This document shows, one piece after another, positions 35,428-44,783 of a stretch of DNA of 64,000 nt (position 1 is its first letter; each line of letters starts with the position of its first letter). The notes below the pieces were generated by a model. It did no database searches. It was not told the DNA's origin and saw only the letters and a program-made list of their open reading frames with translations. The translations under genes were made by a program, and so were the position numbers. The stretch is from Paracoccus methylarcula (GTDB lineage Bacteria > Pseudomonadota > Alphaproteobacteria > Rhodobacterales > Rhodobacteraceae), in contig NZ_PXNQ02000001.1 of assembly GCF_003007735.2 (NCBI RefSeq), positions 620,001 through 684,000 on the forward strand. The letters are read 5' to 3'.

Positions 35428-36804
35428 TCAGCGTGATGCCGGACTGTCCTGCTTTGCCAGCGACAGCCATTTTTCCGTGTATTCCCTCAGCAATGCGGCA
35501 TTTGCGGGCGGAGGAGTGCGGACCGTGTCGGGCGCTGCGGCGTGGGTCATGCACAGCAATGCGGCCCCCGCCGAGGTGCCGGTCGCGGATTGGGCCGTCT
35601 CGATTCCATCCGGATGCAGGGCGGCCAGCATGGCAAGGAAATCCGGGTTTCTCGCGAATGGTCCCTCGACGATCACCGGCCCGCGCGAGCCGATCAGCGC
35701 AAGGCAGCTATGGGTCATCAGCGCGAGATACCACGACAATGCAACCATCCGTTGGCCATCGCTGCCGGGCTCGGAACTCCAGTGCATTTCACGCCCCGGA
35801 AACGGGCCGGAACCGGGTTCTACAGCAGGTAGGATCATCAGGCCGGTTTTCAGCGCGGCGTTCCGGTCTGCCTCGGATGGCTGTGCTTCGCGGCCTGCCC
35901 GGATGATCTCGTATTCGCGCCCGCCCATGAAGCGGGCCGAGGGAACCGGCTGACCCAGGGCATTCACGTTCACCAGCATGTCGCGGGCCGGGTCAAGCGT
36001 GACCGGATCTCCGCCCACTGCCATCGCGACCACCCATGTGCCGGTCGAGACTACCGTGAACGGCGCCTTGCGGCCAAGGATATAGGGATAGAGCGAGGCG
36101 TTGCTGTCATGGATGCCGACAGCGACAGGCGTGGCCGGGGGCAGGCCTGTCCGTGCCGCGAGTTCCGGCCGGATATGCCCCAGCACATCCTTCGAGCGCC
36201 GGGCAGGCGCGATCTTGCCCTCAAGTCCCAATCGCCCGACCAGTGACGAAAACTGGCCTTGCCACGGATTCCACAGATCGGAATGACAGCCCATTGAGGT
36301 GACGTCGCTTGCCAGTTCTCCGGTCAGCCGCCAGCCCCAATATTGCGGATAGGTGAGGATATGGGCGGTGCGGTCCAGCAAATCGGGCTGGCTTTCGAAC
36401 AGCCAGTGAAGCTGCGCCCCGAGATTCAGTCCGAGCGGCAGGCCGGGAGAACCCGTCTCGGTGAAGTCCGGGCGGAGCGTTTCATATGCGTCGCGCAGAT
36501 CATCGGGGCCGTGATGCTCGTAATCCAGCATCGGCGCCGCAAGCTCGCCATTGGCATCCAGAAGAACTGCCGCCGCGCCATGGGTGGTGACGGAGATTGC
36601 GTCGATGCCGTGACGGGCGTGAAATTTCGCCAGATGCGTCAGGAAGAACCGCCAATGCCCCTCGAGGTCGAAATGCGGCCAGGGCGGTCCCGGCAATGTC
36701 TGGTTCGGGCGGGTGACAACGGCGATCTCGGCCAGCGTTTCCCCGTTCACCAGCGCCAGCTTGGCATTCGTCTTGCCGATATCGATGACGGCGATACGGG
36801 TCAT
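35428..36804 (-). CDS. rhaK: L-rhamnulose/rhamnose kinase, FGGY family
   Basis: The 458-residue kinase has the FGGY-type ATPase fold: [15 protein letters not shown] (phosphate 1), the Asp of [13 protein letters not shown], and [13 protein letters not shown] (phosphate 2). In Rhizobium leguminosarum RhaK is the sugar kinase of the rhamnose locus and is also needed for ABC transport. It is the last gene of rhaR-S-T-P-Q-U-K and starts within the rhaU stop (ATGA). The C-terminus is immediately followed by the repeat at 35346. The gene order supports the assignment strongly. Confidence 0.9.
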   Translation of the reverse strand: MTRIAVIDIGKTNAKLALVNGETLAEIAVVTRPNQTLPGPPWPHFDLEGHWRFFLTHLAKFHARHGIDAISVTTHGAAAVLLDANGELAAPMLDYEHHGPDDLRDAYETLRPDFTETGSPGLPLGLNLGAQLHWLFESQPDLLDRTAHILTYPQYWGWRLTGELASDVTSMGCHSDLWNPWQGQFSSLVGRLGLEGKIAPARRSKDVLGHIRPELAARTGLPPATPVAVGIHDSNASLYPYILGRKAPFTVVSTGTWVVAMAVGGDPVTLDPARDMLVNVNALGQPVPSARFMGGREYEIIRAGREAQPSEADRNAALKTGLMILPAVEPGSGPFPGREMHWSSEPGSDGQRMVALSWYLALMTHSCLALIGSRGPVIVEGPFARNPDFLAMLAALHPDGIETAQSATGTSAGAALLCMTHAAAPDTVRTPPPANAALLREYTEKWLSLAKQDSPASR

Positions 36805-37118
36805 GGCATGTGGAACATCGGGACAAGGGGAACGGCGACAGGTTCATTGTCGGAATGCGTTGCCATGATATCGGCCATATAGGCCCACCAGCGCCGCATG
36901 ACCGGATGGGCGGGCAGCGCGTCCATGCCGTGATCCTCGCGCCGCCACATGACGCCGAACAGGGCGTTGCATTCCGGATCCAGGTGGATCGAGTAATCCT
37001 GCACCCCGGCCTCGCGCAGAAGCTCGACCAGTTCCGGCCAGATCTGGTCATGGCGGCGGCGGTATTCATCCGCCATGCCGGGTTTGAGCATCATTCGGAA
37101 CGCGTATTTCTCCATCAT
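36801..37118 (-). CDS. rhaU: L-rhamnose mutarotase
   Basis: The 105-residue protein fits the RhaM/RhaU family ([37 protein letters not shown]), which interconverts alpha and beta anomers of L-rhamnose. Its length is as usual for the family, with His and Tyr residues in the expected places. It overlaps rhaQ upstream and rhaK downstream by 4 bases each, so expression is coupled. Confidence 0.93.
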   Translation of the reverse strand: MMEKYAFRMMLKPGMADEYRRRHDQIWPELVELLREAGVQDYSIHLDPECNALFGVMWRREDHGMDALPAHPVMRRWWAYMADIMATHSDNEPVAVPLVPMFHMP

Positions 37119-38107
37119 CCCCTCCGGAGCATGGCCCAGAGCCGGGGCAGGGCGATCACCGCGATCAGCAGCGCGCCGACGACGATGGACATGACGATGC
37201 CCGGCACGTTCAGAAGCCCGAGGCCGAATGTCACCAGCCCCATGACCAGCGCCGCCAGCACGACCCCGGTGATCGAGCCCGAACCTCCCAGGATTGCCAC
37301 CCCGCCAAGGACGACAATGGTGACGACTTCCAGCTCGAAGCCGAAGGCGATCGAGGGGCGGGTAGAGCCGAGGCGCGAGGTCAGGCAGATCGCGGCAACA
37401 CCGCTCATCAGCCCGGTCAGCAGGAACAGGATGAAACGGACCCGCCCGACGCGGATACCCGAGAAACGGGCGGCGGTGGCGTTATTGCCGATGGCGTAAG
37501 CCATGCGCCCGAAATTGGTGCGGTGCAGCAGGATGCCGAAACCGAGGGCGGCGAGGGCGAAGATCACCATCTCGACGGTGATGACCCAGAACACATAGCC
37601 TTGGCCGAACCATGCGAAACTGGCCGGATAGCCGGTAAAGGCCCCGTCGCCGAGAACAATATAGCTGATGCCGCGAAACAGGCTCATCGTGCCGATGGTC
37701 ACGACGATGGCGGGCAGGCCGAGGCGCGCGACAAGCAACCCGTTGAAGGCGCCGCAGGCCAGGCCCGTTCCCAATCCCAGCAGGACCAGAACCGGCGTCG
37801 GCGCGCCAAGGGTCATGGCCACGCCCATCATCGTCGAGGCAAGCGCGATGATCGCGCCCACCGACAGGTCGATATCGCCCGCGATGATCAGTATCGCCAT
37901 CGCGAAGGCGATCATCGCCTTTTCGGTAAAGTTGAAGGTTGCGTCGCTCAGGTTCCAGGGATCGAGGAAATAGGGCGAGGCAAGGGAGTTCAGGACAAAG
38001 ATCGCCACGGCCACGATCAGCAGCAGCGCCTCCCAGCTTTTCAGGGCGCGCGAGAAGGGCGAGGTCAGGCGGTCGGGGATATGGCGTCCGGTCTGGATGG
38101 TGGTCAT
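37115..38107 (-). CDS. rhaQ: L-rhamnose ABC transporter permease
   Basis: The 330-residue permease has about ten helices and the RbsC-type signature ([34 protein letters not shown] uses the same region). It forms the membrane channel with RhaP. ATG 38107 overlaps the rhaP stop (ATGA); the longer open frame reaching 38899 is another frame inside rhaP. R. leguminosarum has the same RhaP/RhaQ pair in this order. Confidence 0.9.
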   Translation of the reverse strand: MTTIQTGRHIPDRLTSPFSRALKSWEALLLIVAVAIFVLNSLASPYFLDPWNLSDATFNFTEKAMIAFAMAILIIAGDIDLSVGAIIALASTMMGVAMTLGAPTPVLVLLGLGTGLACGAFNGLLVARLGLPAIVVTIGTMSLFRGISYIVLGDGAFTGYPASFAWFGQGYVFWVITVEMVIFALAALGFGILLHRTNFGRMAYAIGNNATAARFSGIRVGRVRFILFLLTGLMSGVAAICLTSRLGSTRPSIAFGFELEVVTIVVLGGVAILGGSGSITGVVLAALVMGLVTFGLGLLNVPGIVMSIVVGALLIAVIALPRLWAMLRRG

Positions 38108-39075
38108 GTCCGGTGCTCCGCCCGTTTCAGGATGATCCGCCCCGGTGCACGCTGGCTCTGGGCGTTGAAGGCGATGGCGATCAGGATGGCCGCGCCCGAG
38201 ATGGCCATTTGCCAGAAGGGCGAGATGCCGACGACCGGCAGGGCGTTCTTGATGATGCCAAGAAACAGCGCGCCCATCACGCAGCCGGCGACGGTTCCCG
38301 CGCCTCCGGCAATGGCGATGCCGCCGATGACGCAGGCGGCGACCACGTCCAGTTCGAACCCGCCGGCGATATCGACATAGGCGACCGCGTAGCGCGCGAC
38401 CCAAAGATAGCCGGTCAGCCCCGCAAGCGCGCCCGCCAATACGAAGGCTGCAAATTGCGTGCGCCCGACCGAGATGCCGGTATAGACCGCCGCATGCGGG
38501 TTGCCGCCCACCGCGTAGAAGGCGCGGCCAAGCGGGGTGCGCATCATCAGCAGGGCGACGGCAGCGATGATGGCGATGGCGATCCATGCCATGACCGGCA
38601 GACCGGCGATCACCGTGCGGGGGAAGGCCTTGAAGGCGGGGCTCATCTGGTGGGCATTGATCCACGCGCCCCCAGTCAGCAGGAAGATCACGCCGCGATA
38701 GATCGTCATCGTGCCGAGCGTGACGACGATGGAGGGGATGCCAAGGGTCCAGACCAGCATCCCGTTGAACGCGCCAAGCGCCGCGCCGAGTGCGATCACG
38801 GCAATCAGGATCAGCGGCAGCGGGATGCCTGCACCGTTCATCAGCGCCGCGACCATGCCGCAAAGCGCCAGGTTGGCAGCCACCGACAGGTCGATGCATT
38901 TCGTCAGGATCACCGCCATCTGCCCCAGTGCCAGCAGGATCAGCGGCGAGCTGTCGGTGAACACGGCGGCGAGATTGGCGGGGGCGACAAAGCCGGGAAA
39001 GCGGCTGGCGATCAGCGCCAGCAGGCCAAGGATGGCCAGTGCCAGAATGGCCTCGCGCGATTTCAACAGGTTCAT
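38104..39075 (-). CDS. rhaP: L-rhamnose ABC transporter permease
   Basis: The 323-residue RbsC-family permease has TKCIDLSVAANLALCGMVAA (the conserved Asp-Leu-Ser region) and about ten helices (LGIPSIVVTLGTMTIYRGV). It is coupled by ATGA overlaps to the ATPase rhaT upstream and rhaQ downstream. It imports L-rhamnose with RhaS and RhaT. Confidence 0.9.
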   Translation of the reverse strand: MNLLKSREAILALAILGLLALIASRFPGFVAPANLAAVFTDSSPLILLALGQMAVILTKCIDLSVAANLALCGMVAALMNGAGIPLPLILIAVIALGAALGAFNGMLVWTLGIPSIVVTLGTMTIYRGVIFLLTGGAWINAHQMSPAFKAFPRTVIAGLPVMAWIAIAIIAAVALLMMRTPLGRAFYAVGGNPHAAVYTGISVGRTQFAAFVLAGALAGLTGYLWVARYAVAYVDIAGGFELDVVAACVIGGIAIAGGAGTVAGCVMGALFLGIIKNALPVVGISPFWQMAISGAAILIAIAFNAQSQRAPGRIILKRAEHRT

Positions 39076-40595
39076 GCGGCGGCTCCGTTTTCCGATCCGG
39101 TGATGCCGACGGCGGCGCGGACGAGGTTTTCGGGGGTCATCGCATCGCCCTCGAATTCCGCTGCGATGCGGCCTTCGCGCATGACGATGACTCGGTCGGA
39201 CATGCCCAGCACCTCGGGGATCTCGCTGCTGACCATGATCACGGCCAGCCCCTCGGCGGCCAGTTCCGACATGAAGTCATGCACGGTGGCCTTCGAGCCG
39301 ATATCGATGCCCTTGGTCGGCTCGTCCAGGATGATGACGCGGGGCTTGGTGGCCAGCCATTTGGCGATCACCACCTTTTGCTGATTGCCGCCCGACAGCA
39401 AACCCACATCCTGGTCCAGCGAGGCCGCCCGCAGGTCCAGTCGCCGGGTATATTCGCGGGCCAGCGCGAATTCCTCGGCCATGCGCAGGAAACCGGCCCG
39501 GCTGGTGCGGTCCAGAGAGGGCAGGGTGACGTTCTGAAAGATCGGCAGCCCCTTGACCGTTCCCTGCCGTCCGCGATCCTCGGGAACATAGACGATTCCC
39601 GCATCGACGGCCTGCGAGGTCGAGCGGATGACACGAACATCCCCGCCCATCCGGCAGGCGCCTTTCGAGGGCTGGGTGATGCCGAAGAGCGATTGCATCA
39701 CCTCGCTGCGGCCCGCGCCGACAAGCCCGTAGAAGCCGAGGATCTCGCCCTCATGCAGGGTAAAGCTGATCTCGTCGAATTCGGTCGGGTGGCAATAGCC
39801 CGCGACCGTCAATGCCGGTTTGCCGATCCGCGCGGGGCGCTTGGGATAGATCTGATCGACCGAGCGGCCCACCATCATGCGAACCAGATCGGCCTCGTTC
39901 GTCTCGGCCATCAGCCCCTCGCCCACGAATTGACCGTCGCGGAACACGGTCCAGCGGTCGGCGATACGGAAGATCTCGTCGAACTTGTGGCTGATGAACA
40001 GGATCGCCTTGCCTTGCGCCTTCAGCTTCTCGACCAGTTCGTAAAGCTCGGCGATTTCCTTGTGGCTGAGCGCGGCAGTGGGCTCATCCATGATCACCAC
40101 GCGCGCGTCGATGGAGAGCGCGCGGGCGATGGCGACCAGATGCTTCGAGGCGATGCCAAGATCGCGCAGTTTCACGCCGGGGTTCAGGTCGGCGCCGATG
40201 CCGCGCAGGATTTCCCGCGCGCGGGTTCTCATGGCGCGGCGATCGATCAGGCCGAAGCGGTTGCGGGGGGCATGGCCGATGAAGATATTCTCGGCCACGC
40301 TCAACTCGTCGAACAGCACGGTTTCCTGATGAATGGCGGTGACGCCGGCCTGACCTGCCGCCTGAGCGGTGGGGAAACGCGTCTCAACGCCATCGACTTC
40401 GATCTTCCCTTCGTCGGGCTGATAGATCCCGGTCAGGATCTTCACGATGGTCGATTTTCCCGCACCATTCTCGCCGACCAGTGCGGTGACCTGTCCGGGA
40501 TAGAGATCCATCTGCACGCCATCCAGCGCGCGCACTCCGGGGAATGTCTTGACGATGCCGCGCAGCGACAGCACGGGGCTTGTCTGGGCCTGCAT
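39072..40595 (-). CDS. rhaT: L-rhamnose ABC transporter ATP-binding protein (double NBD)
   Basis: The 507-residue RbsA-type protein has two nucleotide-binding domains. The first has Walker A GENGAGKST and the degenerate signature region ASKHLVAIARALSID before VVIMDEPTAALS. The second has the LLSGGNQQKVVIAKWL signature and VIILDEPTKGID, but lacks a normal Walker A (GLVGAGRSE), as usual in this family. It energises rhamnose import. It follows rhaS after a 63-base gap that holds a perfect 8-bp hairpin. Confidence 0.92.
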   Translation of the reverse strand: MQAQTSPVLSLRGIVKTFPGVRALDGVQMDLYPGQVTALVGENGAGKSTIVKILTGIYQPDEGKIEVDGVETRFPTAQAAGQAGVTAIHQETVLFDELSVAENIFIGHAPRNRFGLIDRRAMRTRAREILRGIGADLNPGVKLRDLGIASKHLVAIARALSIDARVVIMDEPTAALSHKEIAELYELVEKLKAQGKAILFISHKFDEIFRIADRWTVFRDGQFVGEGLMAETNEADLVRMMVGRSVDQIYPKRPARIGKPALTVAGYCHPTEFDEISFTLHEGEILGFYGLVGAGRSEVMQSLFGITQPSKGACRMGGDVRVIRSTSQAVDAGIVYVPEDRGRQGTVKGLPIFQNVTLPSLDRTSRAGFLRMAEEFALAREYTRRLDLRAASLDQDVGLLSGGNQQKVVIAKWLATKPRVIILDEPTKGIDIGSKATVHDFMSELAAEGLAVIMVSSEIPEVLGMSDRVIVMREGRIAAEFEGDAMTPENLVRAAVGITGSENGAAA

Positions 40596-40616
40596 TGGGA
40601 TGATCCTTCGGATGAT

Positions 40617-40639
40617 GGCCCGGCGCGAATGGCCGGGCC
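40617..40639 (-). terminator. Intercistronic hairpin after rhaS
   Basis: GGCCCGGC (40617-40624) and GCCGGGCC (40632-40639) pair perfectly around a 7-base loop in the gap between rhaS and rhaT. There is no T-tract, so mRNA stabilisation or partial termination favouring the binding protein is likely. Confidence 0.55.
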
Positions 40640-40658
40640 GGTCGAATGTCAGTGCGGA

Positions 40659-41651
40659 TCAGAAGACCTCCGCGAACTCCTCGACATTGCTGGCGTCATA
40701 GACGAAGGGATCGGCCATTGCCGCCTCGGTATTGTCGTCCAGCGTCACCTCGCCCATGCGGCCCATCGGGATGGTCGCGCCGGGTTCGGCGGTCGCCTCG
40801 CCCTTGGCCAGGTGATAGGCGATCATGGTCGCGGAATAGCCCAGGTCGATCGGGTTCCAGATCGCGAAGGATTTCGACGCGCCGGAGCTGACATGCCCGG
40901 CCATTTCCGACGGCAGGCCAAGCCCGGTCACATTGACCTCGCCGATCTTGCCGGCATCGGTGACGGCCTGCGCCGCCGCGACGATCCCGACCGAGGTCGG
41001 CGCGATGATCGCCTTGAGATCGGGATAGGTCTTCAGCAACCCCTGCGTTTCGCGATAGGACTTGTCGGCCAGGTCGTCACCATAGACGGTGCCGACGACC
41101 TCCACATCCGGGTAATCGCCCGCGACCTTGTTCATCTCTTCGATCCAGACATTCTGGTTCGTCGAGGTGGTCGTCGCCGACAGCACCGCGACCTGTCCGC
41201 CTTCGGGCATGTGATCGGCGGCCAGCTTGATGATCATGTTGCCGATCAGGGGCGCCGAGGACGGGTTCAGATGCATTTGTCGCCCCTCGGGCGCGACACC
41301 GGAATCCCAGCTTATGACGGTGATCCCGCGCTGCATCGCCTTTTTCAGCGTCGGCACCAGCGCGTCGGTATCGTTGGCGCTGACCGCGATGGCGTCCACG
41401 CGTTGCGCGATCAGCGAATTGATCACCTCGATCTGGCCCTCGGCGGTGGTGTCGGTCGGGCCGGTATAGATGATCTCGACATCGCCCAGTTCTTCGGCGG
41501 CCTCTTCCGCGCCCTTGTGCGCGGCCTCGAAGAAACCGATGCCCAGAGCCTTGGCGACGATGGCGATGCGCATGTCCTCGGCCTGCGCGGCGCCTGCCAA
41601 AAGGGCAGATGCCATCGCGGCGGTGGTCAGGGCCTTTTTCAGAATGCTCAT
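40659..41651 (-). CDS. rhaS: L-rhamnose-binding periplasmic protein
   Basis: The 330-residue protein has a signal peptide (ALTTAAMASALLAGAAQAED) and the RbsB/LsrB-like fold (AIVAKALGIGFFEAAHKGAE; DAIAVSANDTDALVPTLKKA). ATG 41651 has GGGGAGGAA upstream; the start at 41687 would overlap rhaR and lacks a site. It is the binding component of the rhaSTPQ importer, and in Rhizobium the operon is induced by rhamnose. Confidence 0.9.
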   Translation of the reverse strand: MSILKKALTTAAMASALLAGAAQAEDMRIAIVAKALGIGFFEAAHKGAEEAAEELGDVEIIYTGPTDTTAEGQIEVINSLIAQRVDAIAVSANDTDALVPTLKKAMQRGITVISWDSGVAPEGRQMHLNPSSAPLIGNMIIKLAADHMPEGGQVAVLSATTTSTNQNVWIEEMNKVAGDYPDVEVVGTVYGDDLADKSYRETQGLLKTYPDLKAIIAPTSVGIVAAAQAVTDAGKIGEVNVTGLGLPSEMAGHVSSGASKSFAIWNPIDLGYSATMIAYHLAKGEATAEPGATIPMGRMGEVTLDDNTEAAMADPFVYDASNVEEFAEVF

Positions 41652-41683
41652 GATGTTCCTCCCCCTATGAGCGGTGCCGCGCG

Positions 41684-42493
41684 TCATTCCTTTTCCGCGC
41701 GGGCTTTTCGGTCCGATGCGGCCATCTCGGCCACGATCAGGCGTATTTCGGCGGCTTCCAGCATCTGTGCCGCGCGATCGTCGATGCCGTCATCGGTGAT
41801 GACGGTGTGAATGCGGCTGAGCGGGCAGAGTAGCAGGCTGGAGCGCTGGCTGAACTTCGAGCTATCGGCGAGCACGATCAACTCGTCCGCCTGGCCGATC
41901 AGCTTTTGTTCGGCCTGCACCAGGAGTGGATCGCCCTCCATCAGCCCAAGGGGCCCAAGCGCCCGGCAGCCCATGAACATGCGCCGCGCATAGAAATGGC
42001 CCGAGCCGTCATCGTTGAAGGGCGACAGGATGATGTTCTGCTCGCGATAGATGGCACCGGCGGGCAGCAGGACGGTATTCTTCGACTGTTTCAGCAGATG
42101 CTCGGCAATCGGGAAGCTGTTGGTGAAGACCTGCAACCGCTTGGTGGTCAGCGGATGGACCATCTGGAAAGTCGTCGTGCCGCCATTGATGATGATCGCA
42201 TCGCCATCCTCGCACAGATCGACCGCGGCCTGCGCGATGGCGCGCTTTTCGGCGATGTTGATGGTCTGGTTGACGGCGAAGGGGCGGGCGTTGATGCCGA
42301 CGAATTGCGGCGGCGAGATCGCCTCGGCCCCGCCCCGGACACGGCGCAGCTTCTTGGCGAGGTGAAGCTGGGCGATGTCGCGGCGCACCGTGGCCTCGGA
42401 GACGCCGGTCAATGCGCAAAGATCGGCAACCGTCACCACGGGCCGTTCCTGCACGGCTGACAGAATGATCCGATGGCGTTCGGTTTCGAGCAT
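41684..42493 (-). CDS. rhaR: DeoR-family repressor of rhamnose genes
   Basis: The 269-residue protein has the DeoR helix-turn-helix (TVADLCALTGVSEATVRRDI, about 20-39) and a sugar-phosphate-binding C-terminal domain (INGGTTTFQMVHPLT; VITDDGI). It is the first gene of the minus-strand operon and divergent from rhaD. In R. leguminosarum RhaR is the negative regulator. The 12-bp inverted repeats at 42534-42611 are its likely operators. Confidence 0.9.
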   Translation of the reverse strand: MLETERHRIILSAVQERPVVTVADLCALTGVSEATVRRDIAQLHLAKKLRRVRGGAEAISPPQFVGINARPFAVNQTINIAEKRAIAQAAVDLCEDGDAIIINGGTTTFQMVHPLTTKRLQVFTNSFPIAEHLLKQSKNTVLLPAGAIYREQNIILSPFNDDGSGHFYARRMFMGCRALGPLGLMEGDPLLVQAEQKLIGQADELIVLADSSKFSQRSSLLLCPLSRIHTVITDDGIDDRAAQMLEAAEIRLIVAEMAASDRKARAEKE

Positions 42494-42533
42494 GGCGTCC
42501 TCCCTTGATGCACAGTTTCATTTCTTTTCGCGC

Positions 42534-42611
42534 AATGTCAATCATTTTCGATCTGAATATATCGGTATTCGCGCAAATTGTGACTGATTATGATTGAATA
42601 TGATTGACATT
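42534..42611. promoter_or_regulatory. RhaR operator candidate in rhaR-rhaD divergent promoter
   Basis: AATGTCAATCAT (42534-42545) and ATGATTGACATT (42600-42611) are perfect 12-bp inverted repeats. A third partial copy, TGATTATGATTGA (42585-42597), sits just before the right arm at near-helical spacing. The 185-base divergent region is AT-rich, so all three boxes can serve both promoters, as is typical for DeoR repressors. Confidence 0.6.
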
Positions 42612-42678
42612 TGCATGGATGAGGGCGTATTTGCCCCGGGGAAGGCCCGGTGTTCCGCCGCTGCCAAGGGAGGCATCC

Positions 42679-44781
42679 ATGACCCAGACCATCACCGCCA
42701 ATCGGCTTGAAAACCTGTGGGATGACGCCAAAGCCGCGTCGATGAACGAATCGGAAAAATTGCTCTACCGGTCGAACCTGCTCGGCTCGGACAAGCGGGT
42801 GACGAATTACGGGGGCGGCAATACCTCGGCCAAGGTTATGGAAACCGATCCGCTGACCGGCGATCAGGCCGAGGTGCTGTGGGTCAAGGGCTCGGGCGGC
42901 GATATCGGTTCGATGAAGATGGACGGGTTCGCCACGCTCTACATGGACCGGCTGCGGGCGCTGAAGGGCAAGTATCGCGGGGTCGAGCATGAGGACGAGA
43001 TGGTCGGCTATCTGCCCCATTGCACCTTCGCGCTGAACCCGCGCGCGGCCTCGATCGACACACCGCTGCATGCCTATGTGCCGCGCAAACATGTCGATCA
43101 CGTTCATTCCGACGCGATCATCGCCATCGCGGCCTCGGTGAATTCCAGGGAACTGACGGCAGAGATCTTCGGCGATGAAATTGGCTGGCTGCCGTGGAAG
43201 AAACCGGGTTACGAACTGGGGCTGTGGCTGGAGAAATTCGCGACCGAGAACCCGCAGGCGAAAGGTTGCGTGCTGGAAAGCCACGGGCTGTTCACTTGGG
43301 CGGATGACGCCAGGGACTGCTACCTGACCACGCTGGACATCATCAACAAGGCCGCCGCGTGGCTGGAGGCCAAGACAGCCGATGCCGCCCCGTTCGGCGG
43401 CGTCAAGCGACCCACGCTGGAGCCCACGCAACGGCGCGAGGTCGCGGCAAGGCTGATGCCGGTGATCCGCGGGCTGATCTCGAAGGAGCGCCACAAGGTC
43501 GGGCATTTCGATGACCAGCCCGCCGTGCTGGAATTCACCTGTTCGCAAATGCTGGAGACATTGGCGCCGCTCGGGACATCCTGTCCCGATCACTTCCTGC
43601 GTACCAAGATTCGTCCGCTGGTAGTGGATTTTGATCCCGCCAATCCCGACCTGGACAAGACGATCGAGGGGCTGGCCGATGCGGTGGCCGCCTATCGCGA
43701 CGATTACGCAGCCTATTACGACCGCTGCAAGCATGATGACAGCCCGGCCATGCGCGATCCGAACGCGGTCGTCTACCTGGTGCCCGGCGTCGGCATGATC
43801 ACCTTCGCGCTGGACAAGGCGACGGCGCGGATCTCGGGCGAGTTCTACGTGAACGCGATCAACGTGATGCGCGGCGCTTCCTCGGTCAGCACCTATCAGG
43901 GGCTGCCCGAGCAGGAGGCCTTCGATATCGAGTATTGGCTGCTTGAAGAGGCCAAGCTGCAGCGCATGCCCAAGCCGAAATCGCTGGCGGGCCGGGTGGC
44001 GCTGGTCACTGGCGGGGCAGGCGGCATCGGCGCCGCGACGGCCGAGCGGTTCCTGCGCGAAGGTGCCTGCGTGATGCTGGCCGATATCGATGCGGATGCC
44101 CTGAAAGAGGTGCATGAGGGCTTTGCCGCGCGCCATGGCAGGGATGTCGTCCGCAGCGTGCAGATGAACGTCACCGACGAGCATCAGGTCACGGGTGCCT
44201 ATGCCGCGATGGCGGTGGAATTCGGCGGCATCGACATATTGGTATCCAATGCCGGGATCGCTTCTTCCGCGCCTGTCGAGGAAACTTCGCTGGCGCTGTG
44301 GAACAAGAATATGGATATCCTTTCGACCGGGTATTTCCTTGTCAGCCGCGAGGCGTTCAGGAACTTTCGGGTGCAGGATATCGGCGGATCGGTGATCTTC
44401 GTCGCCTCCAAGAACGGGCTGGCCGCCAGCCCCAATGCCAGCGCCTATTGCACCGCCAAGGCGGCCGAGATCCATCTGGCCCGCTGCCTCGCGCTGGAAG
44501 GGGCAGGGGCGGGTATTCGCGTGAACGTGGTGAACCCGGACGCGGTGCTGCGCGGCTCTCGGATCTGGGAAGGCGACTGGCTGGATCAGCGCGCCTCGAC
44601 CTATGGCACCGACAAGGAGGGGCTGGAGGAAATGTACCGTCAACGCTCGATGCTGAAACGTTCGGTCCTGCCCGAGGACATCGCCGAGGGGGCGTATTTC
44701 TTTGCCTCGGACCTGTCCGCAAAATCGACCGGCAATATCCTGAACGTGGATGCCGGTAACGTCCAGGCCTTCACGCGGTGA
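42679..44781 (+). CDS. rhaD: Bifunctional L-rhamnulose-1-phosphate aldolase / short-chain dehydrogenase
   Basis: The 700-residue protein is a fusion. Residues 1 to about 420 are a class II aldolase (YGGGNTSAKV; KHVDHVHSDAI holds zinc His residues), cleaving rhamnulose 1-phosphate to DHAP and L-lactaldehyde. Residues about 435-700 are an SDR (VALVTGGAGGIGAATAERF; YCTAK) that probably oxidises lactaldehyde to lactate. The fusion is known from Rhizobium-type rhamnose loci. AAGGGAGG precedes ATG 42679; the frame upstream to 42604 crosses the operator. Confidence 0.92.
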   Translation: MTQTITANRLENLWDDAKAASMNESEKLLYRSNLLGSDKRVTNYGGGNTSAKVMETDPLTGDQAEVLWVKGSGGDIGSMKMDGFATLYMDRLRALKGKYRGVEHEDEMVGYLPHCTFALNPRAASIDTPLHAYVPRKHVDHVHSDAIIAIAASVNSRELTAEIFGDEIGWLPWKKPGYELGLWLEKFATENPQAKGCVLESHGLFTWADDARDCYLTTLDIINKAAAWLEAKTADAAPFGGVKRPTLEPTQRREVAARLMPVIRGLISKERHKVGHFDDQPAVLEFTCSQMLETLAPLGTSCPDHFLRTKIRPLVVDFDPANPDLDKTIEGLADAVAAYRDDYAAYYDRCKHDDSPAMRDPNAVVYLVPGVGMITFALDKATARISGEFYVNAINVMRGASSVSTYQGLPEQEAFDIEYWLLEEAKLQRMPKPKSLAGRVALVTGGAGGIGAATAERFLREGACVMLADIDADALKEVHEGFAARHGRDVVRSVQMNVTDEHQVTGAYAAMAVEFGGIDILVSNAGIASSAPVEETSLALWNKNMDILSTGYFLVSREAFRNFRVQDIGGSVIFVASKNGLAASPNASAYCTAKAAEIHLARCLALEGAGAGIRVNVVNPDAVLRGSRIWEGDWLDQRASTYGTDKEGLEEMYRQRSMLKRSVLPEDIAEGAYFFASDLSAKSTGNILNVDAGNVQAFTR

Positions 44782-44783
44782 GC

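Noticed and set aside
39039..41810. A 923-codon plus-strand open frame opposite rhaT and rhaS
   Set aside because: Both minus-strand genes are clearly real with full motifs; the long frame reflects GC-rich third positions.
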